A stretch of 64,000 nt of DNA from an uncultured Roseburia sp. GTDB lineage: Bacteria > Bacillota > Clostridia > Lachnospirales > Lachnospiraceae. The stretch lies in the NCBI GenBank assembly GCA_900542495.1, contig UQNW01000015.1, positions 1 to 64,000 on the forward strand. The letters run 5' to 3'. The notes under the pieces are model-generated. The model did not search any database. It was given only the letters and a program-made list of their open reading frames with translations, and had not been told where the DNA came from. This document shows, piece by piece, positions 35,147 through 45,000 of the stretch; positions within the stretch are counted from its first letter, which is position 1, and each line of letters opens with the position of its first letter. A program made the translations under genes and the position numbers.

Positions 35147-36481
35147 GTGGAAGAACAAAAACAAAACGAGCAGACACAGACACCAAAGACAAAAAAAGCA
35201 GATGAATTTCATTTGAAACAGATCACAATTATAGCGTTAGCTATTTTTATTACGTTCTGTTGCTGTATTCTATTTTTCTTTATCATATACCGTTACAATG
35301 GGTTCGCAGATTTCTGGAAGAAACTGACTTACATTTTACAGCCGATCATTATTGGTCTGGCCGTGGCGTATCTCCTGAATCCACTGATGAAGCTCATAGA
35401 TGGAAAGCTGCTTTCACTGCTTCGTAAGAAGATGAAGAGTGAGAAGAAGGCAAAAAGTGTATCCAGAGGACTTGCAATCGCGGGCGCATTATTATTTTTA
35501 GTGCTCATTGTTGTACTGCTTATTGCGGCAATCGTGCCGTCAATCATCCAGAGTATCCAGAGCATTATTACAACACTTCCGGCAGAAGTACGGTCACTCA
35601 TCGACTGGATCAATGATTTTGCAAAAGGCGACAGCCAGATTGCAGATATTGCAGAGCAACTGATCACACAGGCAAGCAATTTCTTCGAAAACTGGATGAA
35701 AAACACCTTGCTTCCACAGGCAGAGATTTACATTTCTTCTATCACCAGTGGAGTGATCACCGGAGTGAAGTTTGTGATCAATATTTTAGTCGGACTGATC
35801 ATTTCCGTGTATGTAATGGCAAGTCAGGAGAAGTTCGCAGGACAGGCTAAGAAGATCATATATGCAGTGTTTAAACCGGTCAGAGCTAACGTTGTTGTTG
35901 AGACAGTAAGAAAGAGCAATGAGATCTTTGGTGGATTTATCAGCGGAAAAATCCTTGATTCGGCTATCATCGGCGTGATCGCATATATTGTGCTCGCCAT
36001 TATGAAAATGCCGGATACCATGCTGGTTGCAGTGATCATCGGAGTGACCAATATCATTCCATTTTTTGGACCATTTATCGGTGCGATTCCTTCTTTTATC
36101 ATTATCGTGCTGCAGAATCCGATACAGGGATTGTATTTCCTTATTTTTGTCATTATTTTACAGCAGGTGGACGGAAATATCATCGGACCGAAGATTTTAG
36201 GTGATTCGACCGGACTTTCTTCTTTCTGGGTTGTGTTTGCGATTCTGGTATTCGGTGGTTTATGGGGATTCCCGGGAATGCTGCTCGGTGTGCCGATCAT
36301 GGCAGTCATTTATTACATTGTTTCAAAAGTTGTCACCTACTTTTTGAAAAAACGTGGTATTCCGGAAACAGAGATAGATTATGTAAACCTTGAACGCATT
36401 GACAAGCATACAAATCAGCCTGTTTATGAAGTGGAAAAAGAAAACAAAAAAGAGGATGAAAAACCGGCAGGGAAAGCATGA
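35147..36481 (+). CDS. AI-2E family transporter (PerM/YdiK-like)
   Basis: A 444-residue membrane protein. A polar N-terminal tail (1-24) precedes membrane segments near 25-50, 65-85 and 125-150. A soluble helical part (about 150-205) follows, then at least four further segments with the family signature LGDSTGLSSFWVVFAILVFGG. The C-terminal tail is charged (NKKEDEKPAGKA). The start is GTG 35147, because AAAGGAG lies 8 nt before it; an upstream GTG at 35099 lacks a site. Despite the family name, transport of autoinducer-2 is not proven for most members; several are ion/H+ antiporters. Confidence 0.85.
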   Translation: MEEQKQNEQTQTPKTKKADEFHLKQITIIALAIFITFCCCILFFFIIYRYNGFADFWKKLTYILQPIIIGLAVAYLLNPLMKLIDGKLLSLLRKKMKSEKKAKSVSRGLAIAGALLFLVLIVVLLIAAIVPSIIQSIQSIITTLPAEVRSLIDWINDFAKGDSQIADIAEQLITQASNFFENWMKNTLLPQAEIYISSITSGVITGVKFVINILVGLIISVYVMASQEKFAGQAKKIIYAVFKPVRANVVVETVRKSNEIFGGFISGKILDSAIIGVIAYIVLAIMKMPDTMLVAVIIGVTNIIPFFGPFIGAIPSFIIIVLQNPIQGLYFLIFVIILQQVDGNIIGPKILGDSTGLSSFWVVFAILVFGGLWGFPGMLLGVPIMAVIYYIVSKVVTYFLKKRGIPETEIDYVNLERIDKHTNQPVYEVEKENKKEDEKPAGKA

Positions 36482-36487
36482 TAATTT

Positions 36488-39202
36488 TTGACATCTATTT
36501 GTGCCTATGATAAACTTAAGGTTAACATAGACAAAGCGAAAAGGTACAAAAATAAGTGCCGTAGCATACGCAAAAATGCACAGTTTGAGGTGGCAGAATT
36601 GGATAAATATGAATACAAATTAAAGCTGGATCAGATGAAATCTCTCACAGCCGAAGGAAAATACGAAGACGCGGCTGAGATTGCAGATACGATCAACTGG
36701 CGTAAGATAAAGAATATTAATGCTCTGGTAAAAGTAGGGGAAATCTATGAAAAAGTAGGGCGTTATGATGAGAGCAAGGACGTTCTGCTGACGGCTTATG
36801 ACAAGTCGCCAATCGGCAGAATGATCATATACCGTCTTGCTGAGGTGGCGATCAAGACAAAGAGCTTTGATGAAGCAAAAGAGTATTATCAGGAGTTCGT
36901 GGAGATCGCGCCGCATGATAATTTAAAATACGTTTTAAAATATGAGATAAGCAAAGCGCAGGGTGCAGATATCGGCACCCTTATTGGCATTCTGGAAGAA
37001 TTGAAAGAACAGGAATATTCTGAGGAATGGGCTTATGAACTTGCATACCTGTATCACAAAGCAGGAATGAGCGAGAAATGTATCGAGGCATGCGATGAGC
37101 TGATCTTATGGTTTGGGGAAGGCCCATATGTGGAGCGCGCATTAGAATTAAAGATGCTATACCAGCCACTGACGAAACAGCAGGAAGACAAGTACCGCAC
37201 ATTCCGTCAGAGACATGACGGCGTTGTGGAAGTGAGACCGGAAGACCAGTTAGAATCCGGTGAGATCGTGCCGGAACCGGTACAGATCAAAGATGTGAAG
37301 ATGTCCGCAGAACGTTTTAATACACAGAATCTGCAGGAAGAATTACAAAAAAGCATGCAGGAGATCATGAATGCCACAGAAAAAGAGGCAGTCAATGATA
37401 CAATGGATAACATCAAGAAACTGGTAGAGGATATCCCGTACCTCCAGATTCCATCCGAGAAAGAGGAAGTTCCGCAGGAAGAAGAGATTTACCAGCATAT
37501 AGAAACGGATGAGGAGATTGACAATTCCTTAAAATCCAATTTTCAGGAGATGTTAGTGGATGAGGACGGTCAGATGAGCCTTTATATGCAGGGAGGCAGA
37601 GTGGCAGAGCCACAGGTATCCGGACAGATGAGCATTGAGGATGTGTTAGCAGACTGGGAGAAGACCAAGCGTGCCGCAGAGGCAGCACTTCAGGAAGCAG
37701 AGCAGAGAAAGTTGGAGTCTGCGAAGGCGAGAGCACTTCAGGAAGCAGAAGAACTGATGGGACGCCTTGCAGATGTCATTCCGATGTTAGATTCCGGCTT
37801 GACACCAAAGGATCTTTTAGATCAGAAATATCTGAGTAAGGATGGTCAGCCAAACGACAATGCGGTAGCAATGGTTACGAATATGAACCAGATTCTGCAG
37901 CAGGAGATTGACCGTCTGAATGATGAAAATGCACAGATGGATGAACAGCTTGCCGCTGTCGGAGCATCTCCGGTTGGAGATTATATGACAAACGTAGGAG
38001 ATGCTGCGGCAGAGAACATTGTGGCGGCAGGTGTGCAGGAGTTCATGACAGATGAAAAACTCCCGGAGATCGCAATGCCAGAGGGCTTAGACGATATCGA
38101 CAGCAACTGGGAGGAAGAAGACTTCGAAGAACTAGATGCCAATCTGCCACAGGAGACAGTAACCTCTTTTGCAGAGCAGACAGAGGGAACGGTGGAGGCT
38201 TTTGCTGATTATGCGAAAGTTGCAGCGGAGGATAGCAGCGATACACAGACTTCGGCAGAAGATGTGGAAGCTGCAATCTTAGCAGAAACAGCACGCCAGA
38301 TGGCAAAGGAATCCGTAGAAAAAGAGGAATTACCGGAAATCGAACTGCCGGCTGATCTAGACCTTGGAAAAGAGGAGAAGGAAGAAGAAGTCCTTCCGAC
38401 GATCGCAGAGCCGGAGGCATTTGAGACACCGGATACGATCAACAAGCTTTCTAAAGAATTAAAAGAGATTTTTACATATTTTGTACCGATCAAGGGTATG
38501 GAAGAACAGCTCTGTCAGGCACTCACAGGTGCATCCTTACACCTGACAAAAGGAACGACAGCAGGAACCGGAAATATGATCATTCAGGGTGGTTCCGGAA
38601 GCGGTAAGACGGTACTTGCCACAAGCATGATCAAGGCTTTGCAGAAAGAAACCGGAAAACCAAACGGCAAGATCGGTAAGATCGAGGCATCTGCCTTAAA
38701 CCAGAAGGACGTCGCAGCCTTATTGAAAAAAGTGGCAGGAGGCTGTCTGATCATTGAAAAAGCCGGAGATTTATCCAAAGAGACAGCGTTAAAACTCTCT
38801 CTGTTATTAGAGCAGGATAGAAGCGGAGTATTGGTGATCATCGAAGATACCAAGCATGGAATCCAGAAAGCTTTATCCAGAGATGAGGGGTTTGCAGCGA
38901 AGTTTTCCGAGAAGATCAATATTCCTATTTTTACAAGCGACGAGTTAGTTTCATTTGCAAAATCCTATGCAAATGAATTAGGTTACACAATTGACGAGAT
39001 GGGTGTGCTGGCTTTATATAACAGCATCAGTAATATTGAGCATGCAGACAGGGAGACAACGCTGACAGAGGTAAAAGAGATCGTCGATAAAGCGGTGGCT
39101 CATTCAGAAAAGGGTGGTCTGAAAAAGGCGTTCAGTATTATTACATCCAGAAGATATGATGATGATGATTACATCATTTTGCGGGAGAAAGACTTCGACT
39201 AA
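36488..39202 (+). CDS. Large TPR protein with C-terminal P-loop domain
   Basis: A protein of up to 904 residues. TPR-like helical repeats are at about 40-250 (e.g. EIYEKVGRYDESKDVLLTAYDKSP, read from about 85). A long acidic, low-complexity and coiled-coil middle (about 250-640) carries many EEL/AEE runs and an EELPEIELPADLDLG segment. A C-terminal AAA-type ATPase lies at about 655-850 with Walker A QGGSGSGKTVLA and a Walker B-like GGCLIIEKAGDL, where the usual DE is EK. The start is uncertain: the TTG 36488 overlaps a promoter-like TTGACA; TTG 36599 and ATG 36635 are alternatives. It sits between a permease and glgB. Function unknown. Confidence 0.75.
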   Translation: MTSICAYDKLKVNIDKAKRYKNKCRSIRKNAQFEVAELDKYEYKLKLDQMKSLTAEGKYEDAAEIADTINWRKIKNINALVKVGEIYEKVGRYDESKDVLLTAYDKSPIGRMIIYRLAEVAIKTKSFDEAKEYYQEFVEIAPHDNLKYVLKYEISKAQGADIGTLIGILEELKEQEYSEEWAYELAYLYHKAGMSEKCIEACDELILWFGEGPYVERALELKMLYQPLTKQQEDKYRTFRQRHDGVVEVRPEDQLESGEIVPEPVQIKDVKMSAERFNTQNLQEELQKSMQEIMNATEKEAVNDTMDNIKKLVEDIPYLQIPSEKEEVPQEEEIYQHIETDEEIDNSLKSNFQEMLVDEDGQMSLYMQGGRVAEPQVSGQMSIEDVLADWEKTKRAAEAALQEAEQRKLESAKARALQEAEELMGRLADVIPMLDSGLTPKDLLDQKYLSKDGQPNDNAVAMVTNMNQILQQEIDRLNDENAQMDEQLAAVGASPVGDYMTNVGDAAAENIVAAGVQEFMTDEKLPEIAMPEGLDDIDSNWEEEDFEELDANLPQETVTSFAEQTEGTVEAFADYAKVAAEDSSDTQTSAEDVEAAILAETARQMAKESVEKEELPEIELPADLDLGKEEKEEEVLPTIAEPEAFETPDTINKLSKELKEIFTYFVPIKGMEEQLCQALTGASLHLTKGTTAGTGNMIIQGGSGSGKTVLATSMIKALQKETGKPNGKIGKIEASALNQKDVAALLKKVAGGCLIIEKAGDLSKETALKLSLLLEQDRSGVLVIIEDTKHGIQKALSRDEGFAAKFSEKINIPIFTSDELVSFAKSYANELGYTIDEMGVLALYNSISNIEHADRETTLTEVKEIVDKAVAHSEKGGLKKAFSIITSRRYDDDDYIILREKDFD

Positions 39203-39261
39203 AGAAGAAAGATCACAGAGAAGCTGTGATTTAGAGATAGAAGTAAAGAGGGGTAAGGCTT

Positions 39262-41160
39262 ATGGCAAATTTTACGGAATTAGACCGTTATCTGTTCGGT
39301 CAGGCGACACATTACGAGATTTATCGGAAGCTGGGCGCACATTTTGCAGAGGTAAAAGGAGTTAAGGGAGTATTCTTCGACTTGTGGGCGCCGAATGCGC
39401 AGAGAGTTTTTGTAATCGGTTCCTTTAATGGCTGGAACGAGACGGCGAATGAGATGGTGCGCTTAGAGCCGGAGACAATGGGAATTTTTGAACTGTTTAT
39501 TCCGGGTGTGAAAGAGGGGGAATTGTATAAGTATCTGATTGAGACAAAAGACGGAAAACGTCTGTATAAAGCAGATCCTTATGCGAATTACGCAGAACTA
39601 CGACCTGGAACAGCTTCTGCAATTGCAGATATTGATCATTTCAAATGGACAGACAGCAAGTGGATGGAAGAGCGCAAGGCGGAAGAGGATGTTTACGCAC
39701 AGCCAATGGCAATTTATGAAGTTCATCCGGGTTCATGGAAACGTCATCCGGGCAGGGAAGACGACGGATTTTACAGTTACAGGGATCTTGTGACATATCT
39801 GATCCCATATGTAAAAGAAATGGGATATACACATATCGAGTTAATGGGTATTTCAGAATATCCGTTTGACGGTTCGTGGGGATATCAGGTAACCGGCTAT
39901 TATGCACCGACCTCCCGTTATGGAAAACCTGAGGATTTTGCGCATTTTATCAATGAGTGCCACAGGAATAAAATCGGCGTGATCTTAGACTGGGTACCGG
40001 CACATTTCCCGAAAGATGCACATGGTCTGGCTGAATTTGACGGAACCTGTCTGTACGAATATGCAGATCCGAGAAAAGGCGAGCATCCGGACTGGGGAAC
40101 TAAGATTTTCGACTATGGCAAAAATGAGGTCAAGAATTTCCTGATCGGCAGTGCGTTAATGTGGGTGGAGCACTATCATATTGACGGACTTCGTGTAGAT
40201 GCGGTTGCTTCCATGTTATATCTGGACTATGGAAAAGAAGAAGGACAGTGGGTGCGCAACCAGTATGGAGATAACAAGAATCTCGAAGCAATCGAGTTTT
40301 TCAAACATATCAACACACTGATCCTTGGACGGAACCACGGAGCAGTTGTGATCGCAGAGGAATCCACTGCGTGGCCGAAAGTGACAGGACCGGTTGAAGA
40401 AGATGGACTGAATTTTAGTTACAAGTGGAATATGGGCTGGATGCATGACTTCTTAGATTATATGAAGTTAGATCCATATTTCAGAAAGAATAACCACCAT
40501 AAAATGACATTTGCCATGAGCTACAATGAGAGTGAACATTATATTCTCGTATTGTCGCACGATGAAGTGGTGCATTTAAAATGCTCCATGCTCAATAAGA
40601 TGCCGGGACTTGGCAGAGACAAATTCCAGAATCTTATGGTTGGCTATGCGTTCATGCTTGGCCACCCGGGCAAAAAGCTTTTGTTCATGGGACAGGAATT
40701 TGCACAGCTTCAGGAGTGGAGCGAGGCAAGAGAGTTAGACTGGTATCTGCTTGAAAATCCGGATCATAAACATATGCAGGACTGGGTAAAAGCGCTTCTT
40801 CATCTTTATCAGAAGAATCCATGCCTTTATGAATTAGACAGCAGCTGGGCAGGATTTGAATGGATCAATGCAGATGATGCAGACCGCAGTATTTACAGCT
40901 TTGTCCGCAAGAGCAAAGACGGCAAGAATAATATGTTGTTTGTATGTAACTTTACACCGGTTGCCCGACCGGATTACCGTGTCGGTGTGCCGAAGAAAAA
41001 GACGTATAAGCTGGTATTAGACAGTGATTCTGCTGAATTTGGCGGAGAAGGAACCGAGAAACCGGTATCATATAAAGCAGTGAAATCAGAGTGTGATGGA
41101 AGAGAGTATTCGTTTGCATATCCGCTTTCGGGTTATGGAGTGGCAGTGTTTAAATACTAG
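39262..41160 (+). CDS. glgB: 1,4-alpha-glucan branching enzyme
   Basis: A 632-residue GH13 enzyme that makes alpha-1,6 branches in glycogen. The N-terminal CBM48 is about 10-110 (VFFDLWAPNAQRVFVIGSFNGW). The GH13 barrel carries DWVPAHFPKDAHGLAEFDG, the nucleophile Asp313 in GLRVDAVASMLYLDY, the acid Glu366 in VVIAEESTAWP, and the stabilising Asp in VLSHDEVVHLK. A C-terminal all-beta domain ends in SGYGVAVFKY. The length is slightly short of the 630-730 norm, without the extra N1 domain. Monocistronic; no other glycogen genes are in the window. Confidence 0.95.
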   Translation: MANFTELDRYLFGQATHYEIYRKLGAHFAEVKGVKGVFFDLWAPNAQRVFVIGSFNGWNETANEMVRLEPETMGIFELFIPGVKEGELYKYLIETKDGKRLYKADPYANYAELRPGTASAIADIDHFKWTDSKWMEERKAEEDVYAQPMAIYEVHPGSWKRHPGREDDGFYSYRDLVTYLIPYVKEMGYTHIELMGISEYPFDGSWGYQVTGYYAPTSRYGKPEDFAHFINECHRNKIGVILDWVPAHFPKDAHGLAEFDGTCLYEYADPRKGEHPDWGTKIFDYGKNEVKNFLIGSALMWVEHYHIDGLRVDAVASMLYLDYGKEEGQWVRNQYGDNKNLEAIEFFKHINTLILGRNHGAVVIAEESTAWPKVTGPVEEDGLNFSYKWNMGWMHDFLDYMKLDPYFRKNNHHKMTFAMSYNESEHYILVLSHDEVVHLKCSMLNKMPGLGRDKFQNLMVGYAFMLGHPGKKLLFMGQEFAQLQEWSEARELDWYLLENPDHKHMQDWVKALLHLYQKNPCLYELDSSWAGFEWINADDADRSIYSFVRKSKDGKNNMLFVCNFTPVARPDYRVGVPKKKTYKLVLDSDSAEFGGEGTEKPVSYKAVKSECDGREYSFAYPLSGYGVAVFKY

Positions 41161-41178
41161 AGGATTGAAATTTAAAGG

Positions 41179-41206
41179 AGTCGGCTTGGAATAGCCGGCT
41201 TCTTTT
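41179..41206 (+). terminator. Terminator of glgB
   Basis: AGTCGGCT (41179-41186), loop TGGAAT, AGCCGGCT (41193-41200), then TCTTTT. Confidence 0.8.
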
Positions 41207-41265
41207 ATGTTCGATTTGTGCTGGTGATATGCCAAAATGATTGTGGCAGCATAGTGATAAGATGT

Positions 41266-41679
41266 CTACAAAACCATGAATAATGTGCCGGCGCCGATCA
41301 GAATACATCCGATCAGGGATTTTACCGTGAAATCTTCATGCAGGAACAGAAAAGCCAGTACCAACGTAATAACGACACTTAATTTATCGATTGGAACAAC
41401 CTTGGATGCATCTCCAATCTGCAGTGCTTTGTAATAGCACAGCCAGGATGCTCCTGTTGCCAGTCCTGACAAAATAAGGAATATCCAGCTTTTTCTGCTG
41501 ATCTGGGAAAGCCCAGTCTGCGCGCTTGTCAGAAATACCATTCCCCATGCCATAACGACAACCACCACGGTACGGATCGCTGTGGCAAGATTGGAATTGA
41601 CACCGTCAATACCGACTTTGGCAAGAATGGAAGTCAGCGCAGCAAATACGGCGGATAATAAAGCGAAAATAAACCACAT
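41266..41679 (-). CDS. Small EamA-family membrane protein
   Basis: A 137-residue protein with four to five membrane segments, corresponding to a single EamA (DUF6-like) domain; typical EamA permeases have two. The start is ATG 41679 with AAGGAG 8 nt upstream, not the ATG at 41706. Sequence cues are FAALTSILAKVGIDGVNS and the conserved Lys/Asp segment ASKVVPIDKLSVVI. Such half-size proteins probably dimerise like EmrE-type transporters. It is divergent from the large gene at 41836. Substrate unknown. Confidence 0.8.
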   Translation of the reverse strand: MWFIFALLSAVFAALTSILAKVGIDGVNSNLATAIRTVVVVVMAWGMVFLTSAQTGLSQISRKSWIFLILSGLATGASWLCYYKALQIGDASKVVPIDKLSVVITLVLAFLFLHEDFTVKSLIGCILIGAGTLFMVL

Positions 41680-41762
41680 AATATTGTCTCCTTTTGATCT
41701 GTTCACAGATCAAGATATAAGTATATTATAGCACGTAACAAATATAACACCAGAGTGTGAGG

Positions 41763-41789
41763 TCAAGAAAACAGAAAAAATTCCGATAT
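41763..41789 (+). promoter_or_regulatory. SigmaD (sigma-28)-type flagellar promoter candidate
   Basis: TCAA (41763-41766), 16 nt, then CCGATAT (41783-41789), which equals the sigma-D -10 consensus of Bacillus. It lies 47 nt upstream of the gene at 41836. The -35 match is only partial. Confidence 0.55.
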
Positions 41790-41835
41790 AAATAACAGTG
41801 AAAAGTATGATGATCCGGACAGGAGATAGAAATAG

Positions 41836-44800
41836 ATGAGAGTAGAACAGCAGAATCAGATTTTAGAGGCAATGCAGAAGAAAGCGGGAACAGAGGTTAA
41901 GACGGCTTTCGGGATTGTGGCAGAAAATGCGAAGACGACAAAAAGTGTGAGTGGCAAGCAGACATCGGTGCAGATGAAAGATACGACTTATGCGAATCCT
42001 GCGAAGGAGGAGAAAAAGTCCATAGCCGAAAAGATTGAGGAAAGTTCCGAAATGGATGCATTTGACCGCAAGAATCAGATGGCGGTTTTATCGAATACGG
42101 CTTCGGAAGAAGACTATGCGAAGATGCAGGAGGAAGGTTTTTCTCTGGACTCCACAGATTCGCATACGATCATTACGGTGACGGACAAAATCAAAATGCA
42201 GCTTGCAAAAGCAGGAAAAGAAGTGTTCGGGGATGATCTTGATGCAGCAGAATTAGAGGCAATGACAGGAAGTGCTGCTTTAGCAAGCCAGTTGGAGCAG
42301 GCATTCAAAGATGCTGACCTTCCGGCAACGGATGACAATATTGCAATGAGTGTCGAGGCATTTGAACAGTTACAGATGTTACAGCCTATGACGGATGGTG
42401 CAATCAAATATATGCTGGATAACCAGTTGCAGCCAACGATAGAGAATCTGTATATGGCGCAATTTTCCGGAAGTGCAGCGTATGCAGGACAGACGGCAGA
42501 AGATATGGAGGAACTGTCGGGACAGATTCAGAGTATGCTGGTTTCTATGGGGCTTCCGGTAAATGAAAATACAATGGCTGACTGTCAGTGGCTGATCCAG
42601 AATGAGATCCCGCTTACAGAAGAAAACCTGACTTACTATGAGGATTTAAAAGCACTGCAATTTCCAATGGATGCATCACAGGCAATGGAACAGATCGCAG
42701 ATGCGATCACTGCGGGAAATATGCCAAAGGATGCAATGGTGGCAGAAGGTTACAGTCTGAAAGATCAGGCACAGCGTGCGGCAGATGTGATCAACAATGC
42801 CACAGAAGAAGATGTGGCTTATGTTGTGAACCATGACATGGAACTGACTGTGGATAACCTTGCCAAGGCAGCAGAAAACCGTGGAAAAGATACAGAGAGT
42901 GGCACAGGAGATCAGAACGCTTATACCGATAAGGGCTTAGAACTTCTCACTGCAAAAAGACAGTTAGAGGAAGCACGCTTAGCGATGTCTGCTGAGGCGA
43001 ACTATGCACTTTTAAAGAAAGGCATATCCATTGATACAGAACCGTTAGTCAGACTGGTAGATGAATTAAAAAATATGGAGAACCAGTATTACGCGAATCT
43101 GCTCGAAGCGCAGGGGGCAGATGCTTCTCCTGAGAACGTGGCGCTTTTTGCAGAGACAGCCGGAAAAGTGGAACAGTTAGGACAGGTTCCGGCTTATGTG
43201 CTCGGTATTCCGGATGCGGATGTTTCTACAATTGAGGGAGCTTATGAGCAGGGAAGCCAGATGAAATCTGCACTGGAAAAGGCAGGAGAGCAGTATGAGA
43301 CATTAATGACGGCTCCACGTGCAGATATGGGAGATTCCATACAGAAAGCGTTCCGGAACGTAGATGATATTTTAAAAGACCTTGGCATAGAGGCAACGGA
43401 AGACAACCGCCGTGCGGTGCGTATCCTTGGCTACAATGGAATTGACATTACCGAAGAATCCATTTTGCAGATGAAAGCAGCTGATGAGGAAGTACAGCGG
43501 ATGTTTAAAAATATGACTCCGGCAGTTGTCACACAGTTGATCAAGCAGGGAATCAATCCGTTGGAAATGAAGATCTCTGATCTGAATCGTGTCGCAGAGC
43601 AGATAAAAACAGAGGTTTCAAAAGACGAAAATCAGAAATTCAGTGAATATCTGTATAAACTGGAAAAAAATAATCAGATTACCGAGGAAGAACGGAGCTC
43701 CTACATCGGAATTTACAGGCTGATTCATCAGGTAGAGCAGACAGATGGCGCGGCAATCGGTGCATTAGTCAATCAGGGAGCAGAGATGACGATGAAAAAT
43801 CTGCTGACTGCAGTTCGGTCATCACATAAAACGAGCCGCATGGATATTTCTGTGAATGACGATTACGGAGAGACAGAAACGCAGACAACGAGCACCAATT
43901 CTATTACAGATCAGATTGAGACTGCTTATCAGACGAACTGTATGCGTGATGCATCGGATTTTCTGACACCGGGCAGACTGCAGCAGGTATTTGATAAATA
44001 TCCGGATTGGCAGAATATGACACCGGAGGAGTTCGCAAGGGCGCTTGCGGAGACAGCAGACACGGATGCGGCAGCGGAAAGTGAATATTTGCAGGAACAG
44101 ATGCAAATGGTACAAAAAGCAGCTGCTGCTCCGGATGAAATATACCGGATCTTAGAGCAGTTTGATCTGCCAAATACAGCGCTCAATGTCAATGCGTTAA
44201 ATGCGGTGATGACAAACCGGAATCAGTTGTTCCGTCAGATCTTTGGTGAGGAAAGCACCAGCTCAAACCGGGATAAAAAGATTACGGCAGAGGATATAGA
44301 AGCTATAAAAGAGGATATCATTGAGGATTTTGGAGAGGCAGTTTCAGAGCCGGAAGCGTTAGCCGAAGTGCAGGAGACTCTTGGAAAAGTTGCAGAAAAT
44401 GTAATGAAAACAATGATCTCCAGCGATGAAGTGACCAGCATTGATGTGCGGGAGATGCGTCTGATGCAGGCAAAACTATCCATTAACCAGACATTATCGA
44501 AAAAGGAACAGTATTCCATTCCGGTTCTGGTTGGGGATAAAGTGACCAATGTTTCTTTAAAGATTGTCCGCGGTGTGGAGACAAAAGGAATCGTGGATGT
44601 TATGTTAGAGAGTGAGATGGCAGGAAAAATCGCAGCGACCTTCCAGGCAAAAGAGGAAGGAATCAGCGGTCTGGTTGTGACTGACAGACAGGAGACCAGA
44701 GATCTTCTGGCAGATCAGATAGGAAATCTGGCGGCTTCCATTCAGGAGGGAAATACAGAGCCGGTGGATCTGCGGGTTGCAGTGGAAAAAGCTCTTGATC

Positions 44801-45000
44801 TGAATCATTTTTCTGGTGTTGCTACCGGAAAGAGTGGAAGTACCACTTCTGTCAATGATCCGGCAGCTTCTGCAAGTGAAGCAAATAAGGATGGACAGTC
44901 CACAGAAGGAGAAAAAGAGGATTCTGTATACAAAGTGCAGACTGCCCGTTTATACCATATTGCGGAAGCATTTTTAAAAACAATCCGGGAATTTGAATAA
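41836..45000 (+). CDS. Large helical repeat protein, flagellum-associated candidate (DUF6240-like, FliK-like C-terminus)
   Basis: A 1054-residue acidic, almost wholly helical protein without signal peptide or membrane segments. A degenerate repeat of the form LP-T-x-N...L...T-x-ENL recurs: DLPATDDNIAMSVEAFEQL, LPVNENTMADCQWLI, IPLTEENLTYYEDL, IEATEDNRRAVRILG, IDITEESILQMKA and LPNTALNVNALNAV. Residues about 890-1000 (YSIPVLVGDKVTNVSLKIVRG) resemble the C-terminal domain of flagellar hook-length control proteins. The promoter has a sigma-D-like -10. I associate it with the Lachnospiraceae DUF6240 proteins, from memory and moderately sure. The stop abuts that of cwlD, tail to tail. Function unproven. 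Confidence 0.7.
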   Translation: MRVEQQNQILEAMQKKAGTEVKTAFGIVAENAKTTKSVSGKQTSVQMKDTTYANPAKEEKKSIAEKIEESSEMDAFDRKNQMAVLSNTASEEDYAKMQEEGFSLDSTDSHTIITVTDKIKMQLAKAGKEVFGDDLDAAELEAMTGSAALASQLEQAFKDADLPATDDNIAMSVEAFEQLQMLQPMTDGAIKYMLDNQLQPTIENLYMAQFSGSAAYAGQTAEDMEELSGQIQSMLVSMGLPVNENTMADCQWLIQNEIPLTEENLTYYEDLKALQFPMDASQAMEQIADAITAGNMPKDAMVAEGYSLKDQAQRAADVINNATEEDVAYVVNHDMELTVDNLAKAAENRGKDTESGTGDQNAYTDKGLELLTAKRQLEEARLAMSAEANYALLKKGISIDTEPLVRLVDELKNMENQYYANLLEAQGADASPENVALFAETAGKVEQLGQVPAYVLGIPDADVSTIEGAYEQGSQMKSALEKAGEQYETLMTAPRADMGDSIQKAFRNVDDILKDLGIEATEDNRRAVRILGYNGIDITEESILQMKAADEEVQRMFKNMTPAVVTQLIKQGINPLEMKISDLNRVAEQIKTEVSKDENQKFSEYLYKLEKNNQITEEERSSYIGIYRLIHQVEQTDGAAIGALVNQGAEMTMKNLLTAVRSSHKTSRMDISVNDDYGETETQTTSTNSITDQIETAYQTNCMRDASDFLTPGRLQQVFDKYPDWQNMTPEEFARALAETADTDAAAESEYLQEQMQMVQKAAAAPDEIYRILEQFDLPNTALNVNALNAVMTNRNQLFRQIFGEESTSSNRDKKITAEDIEAIKEDIIEDFGEAVSEPEALAEVQETLGKVAENVMKTMISSDEVTSIDVREMRLMQAKLSINQTLSKKEQYSIPVLVGDKVTNVSLKIVRGVETKGIVDVMLESEMAGKIAATFQAKEEGISGLVVTDRQETRDLLADQIGNLAASIQEGNTEPVDLRVAVEKALDLNHFSGVATGKSGSTTSVNDPAASASEANKDGQSTEGEKEDSVYKVQTARLYHIAEAFLKTIREFE

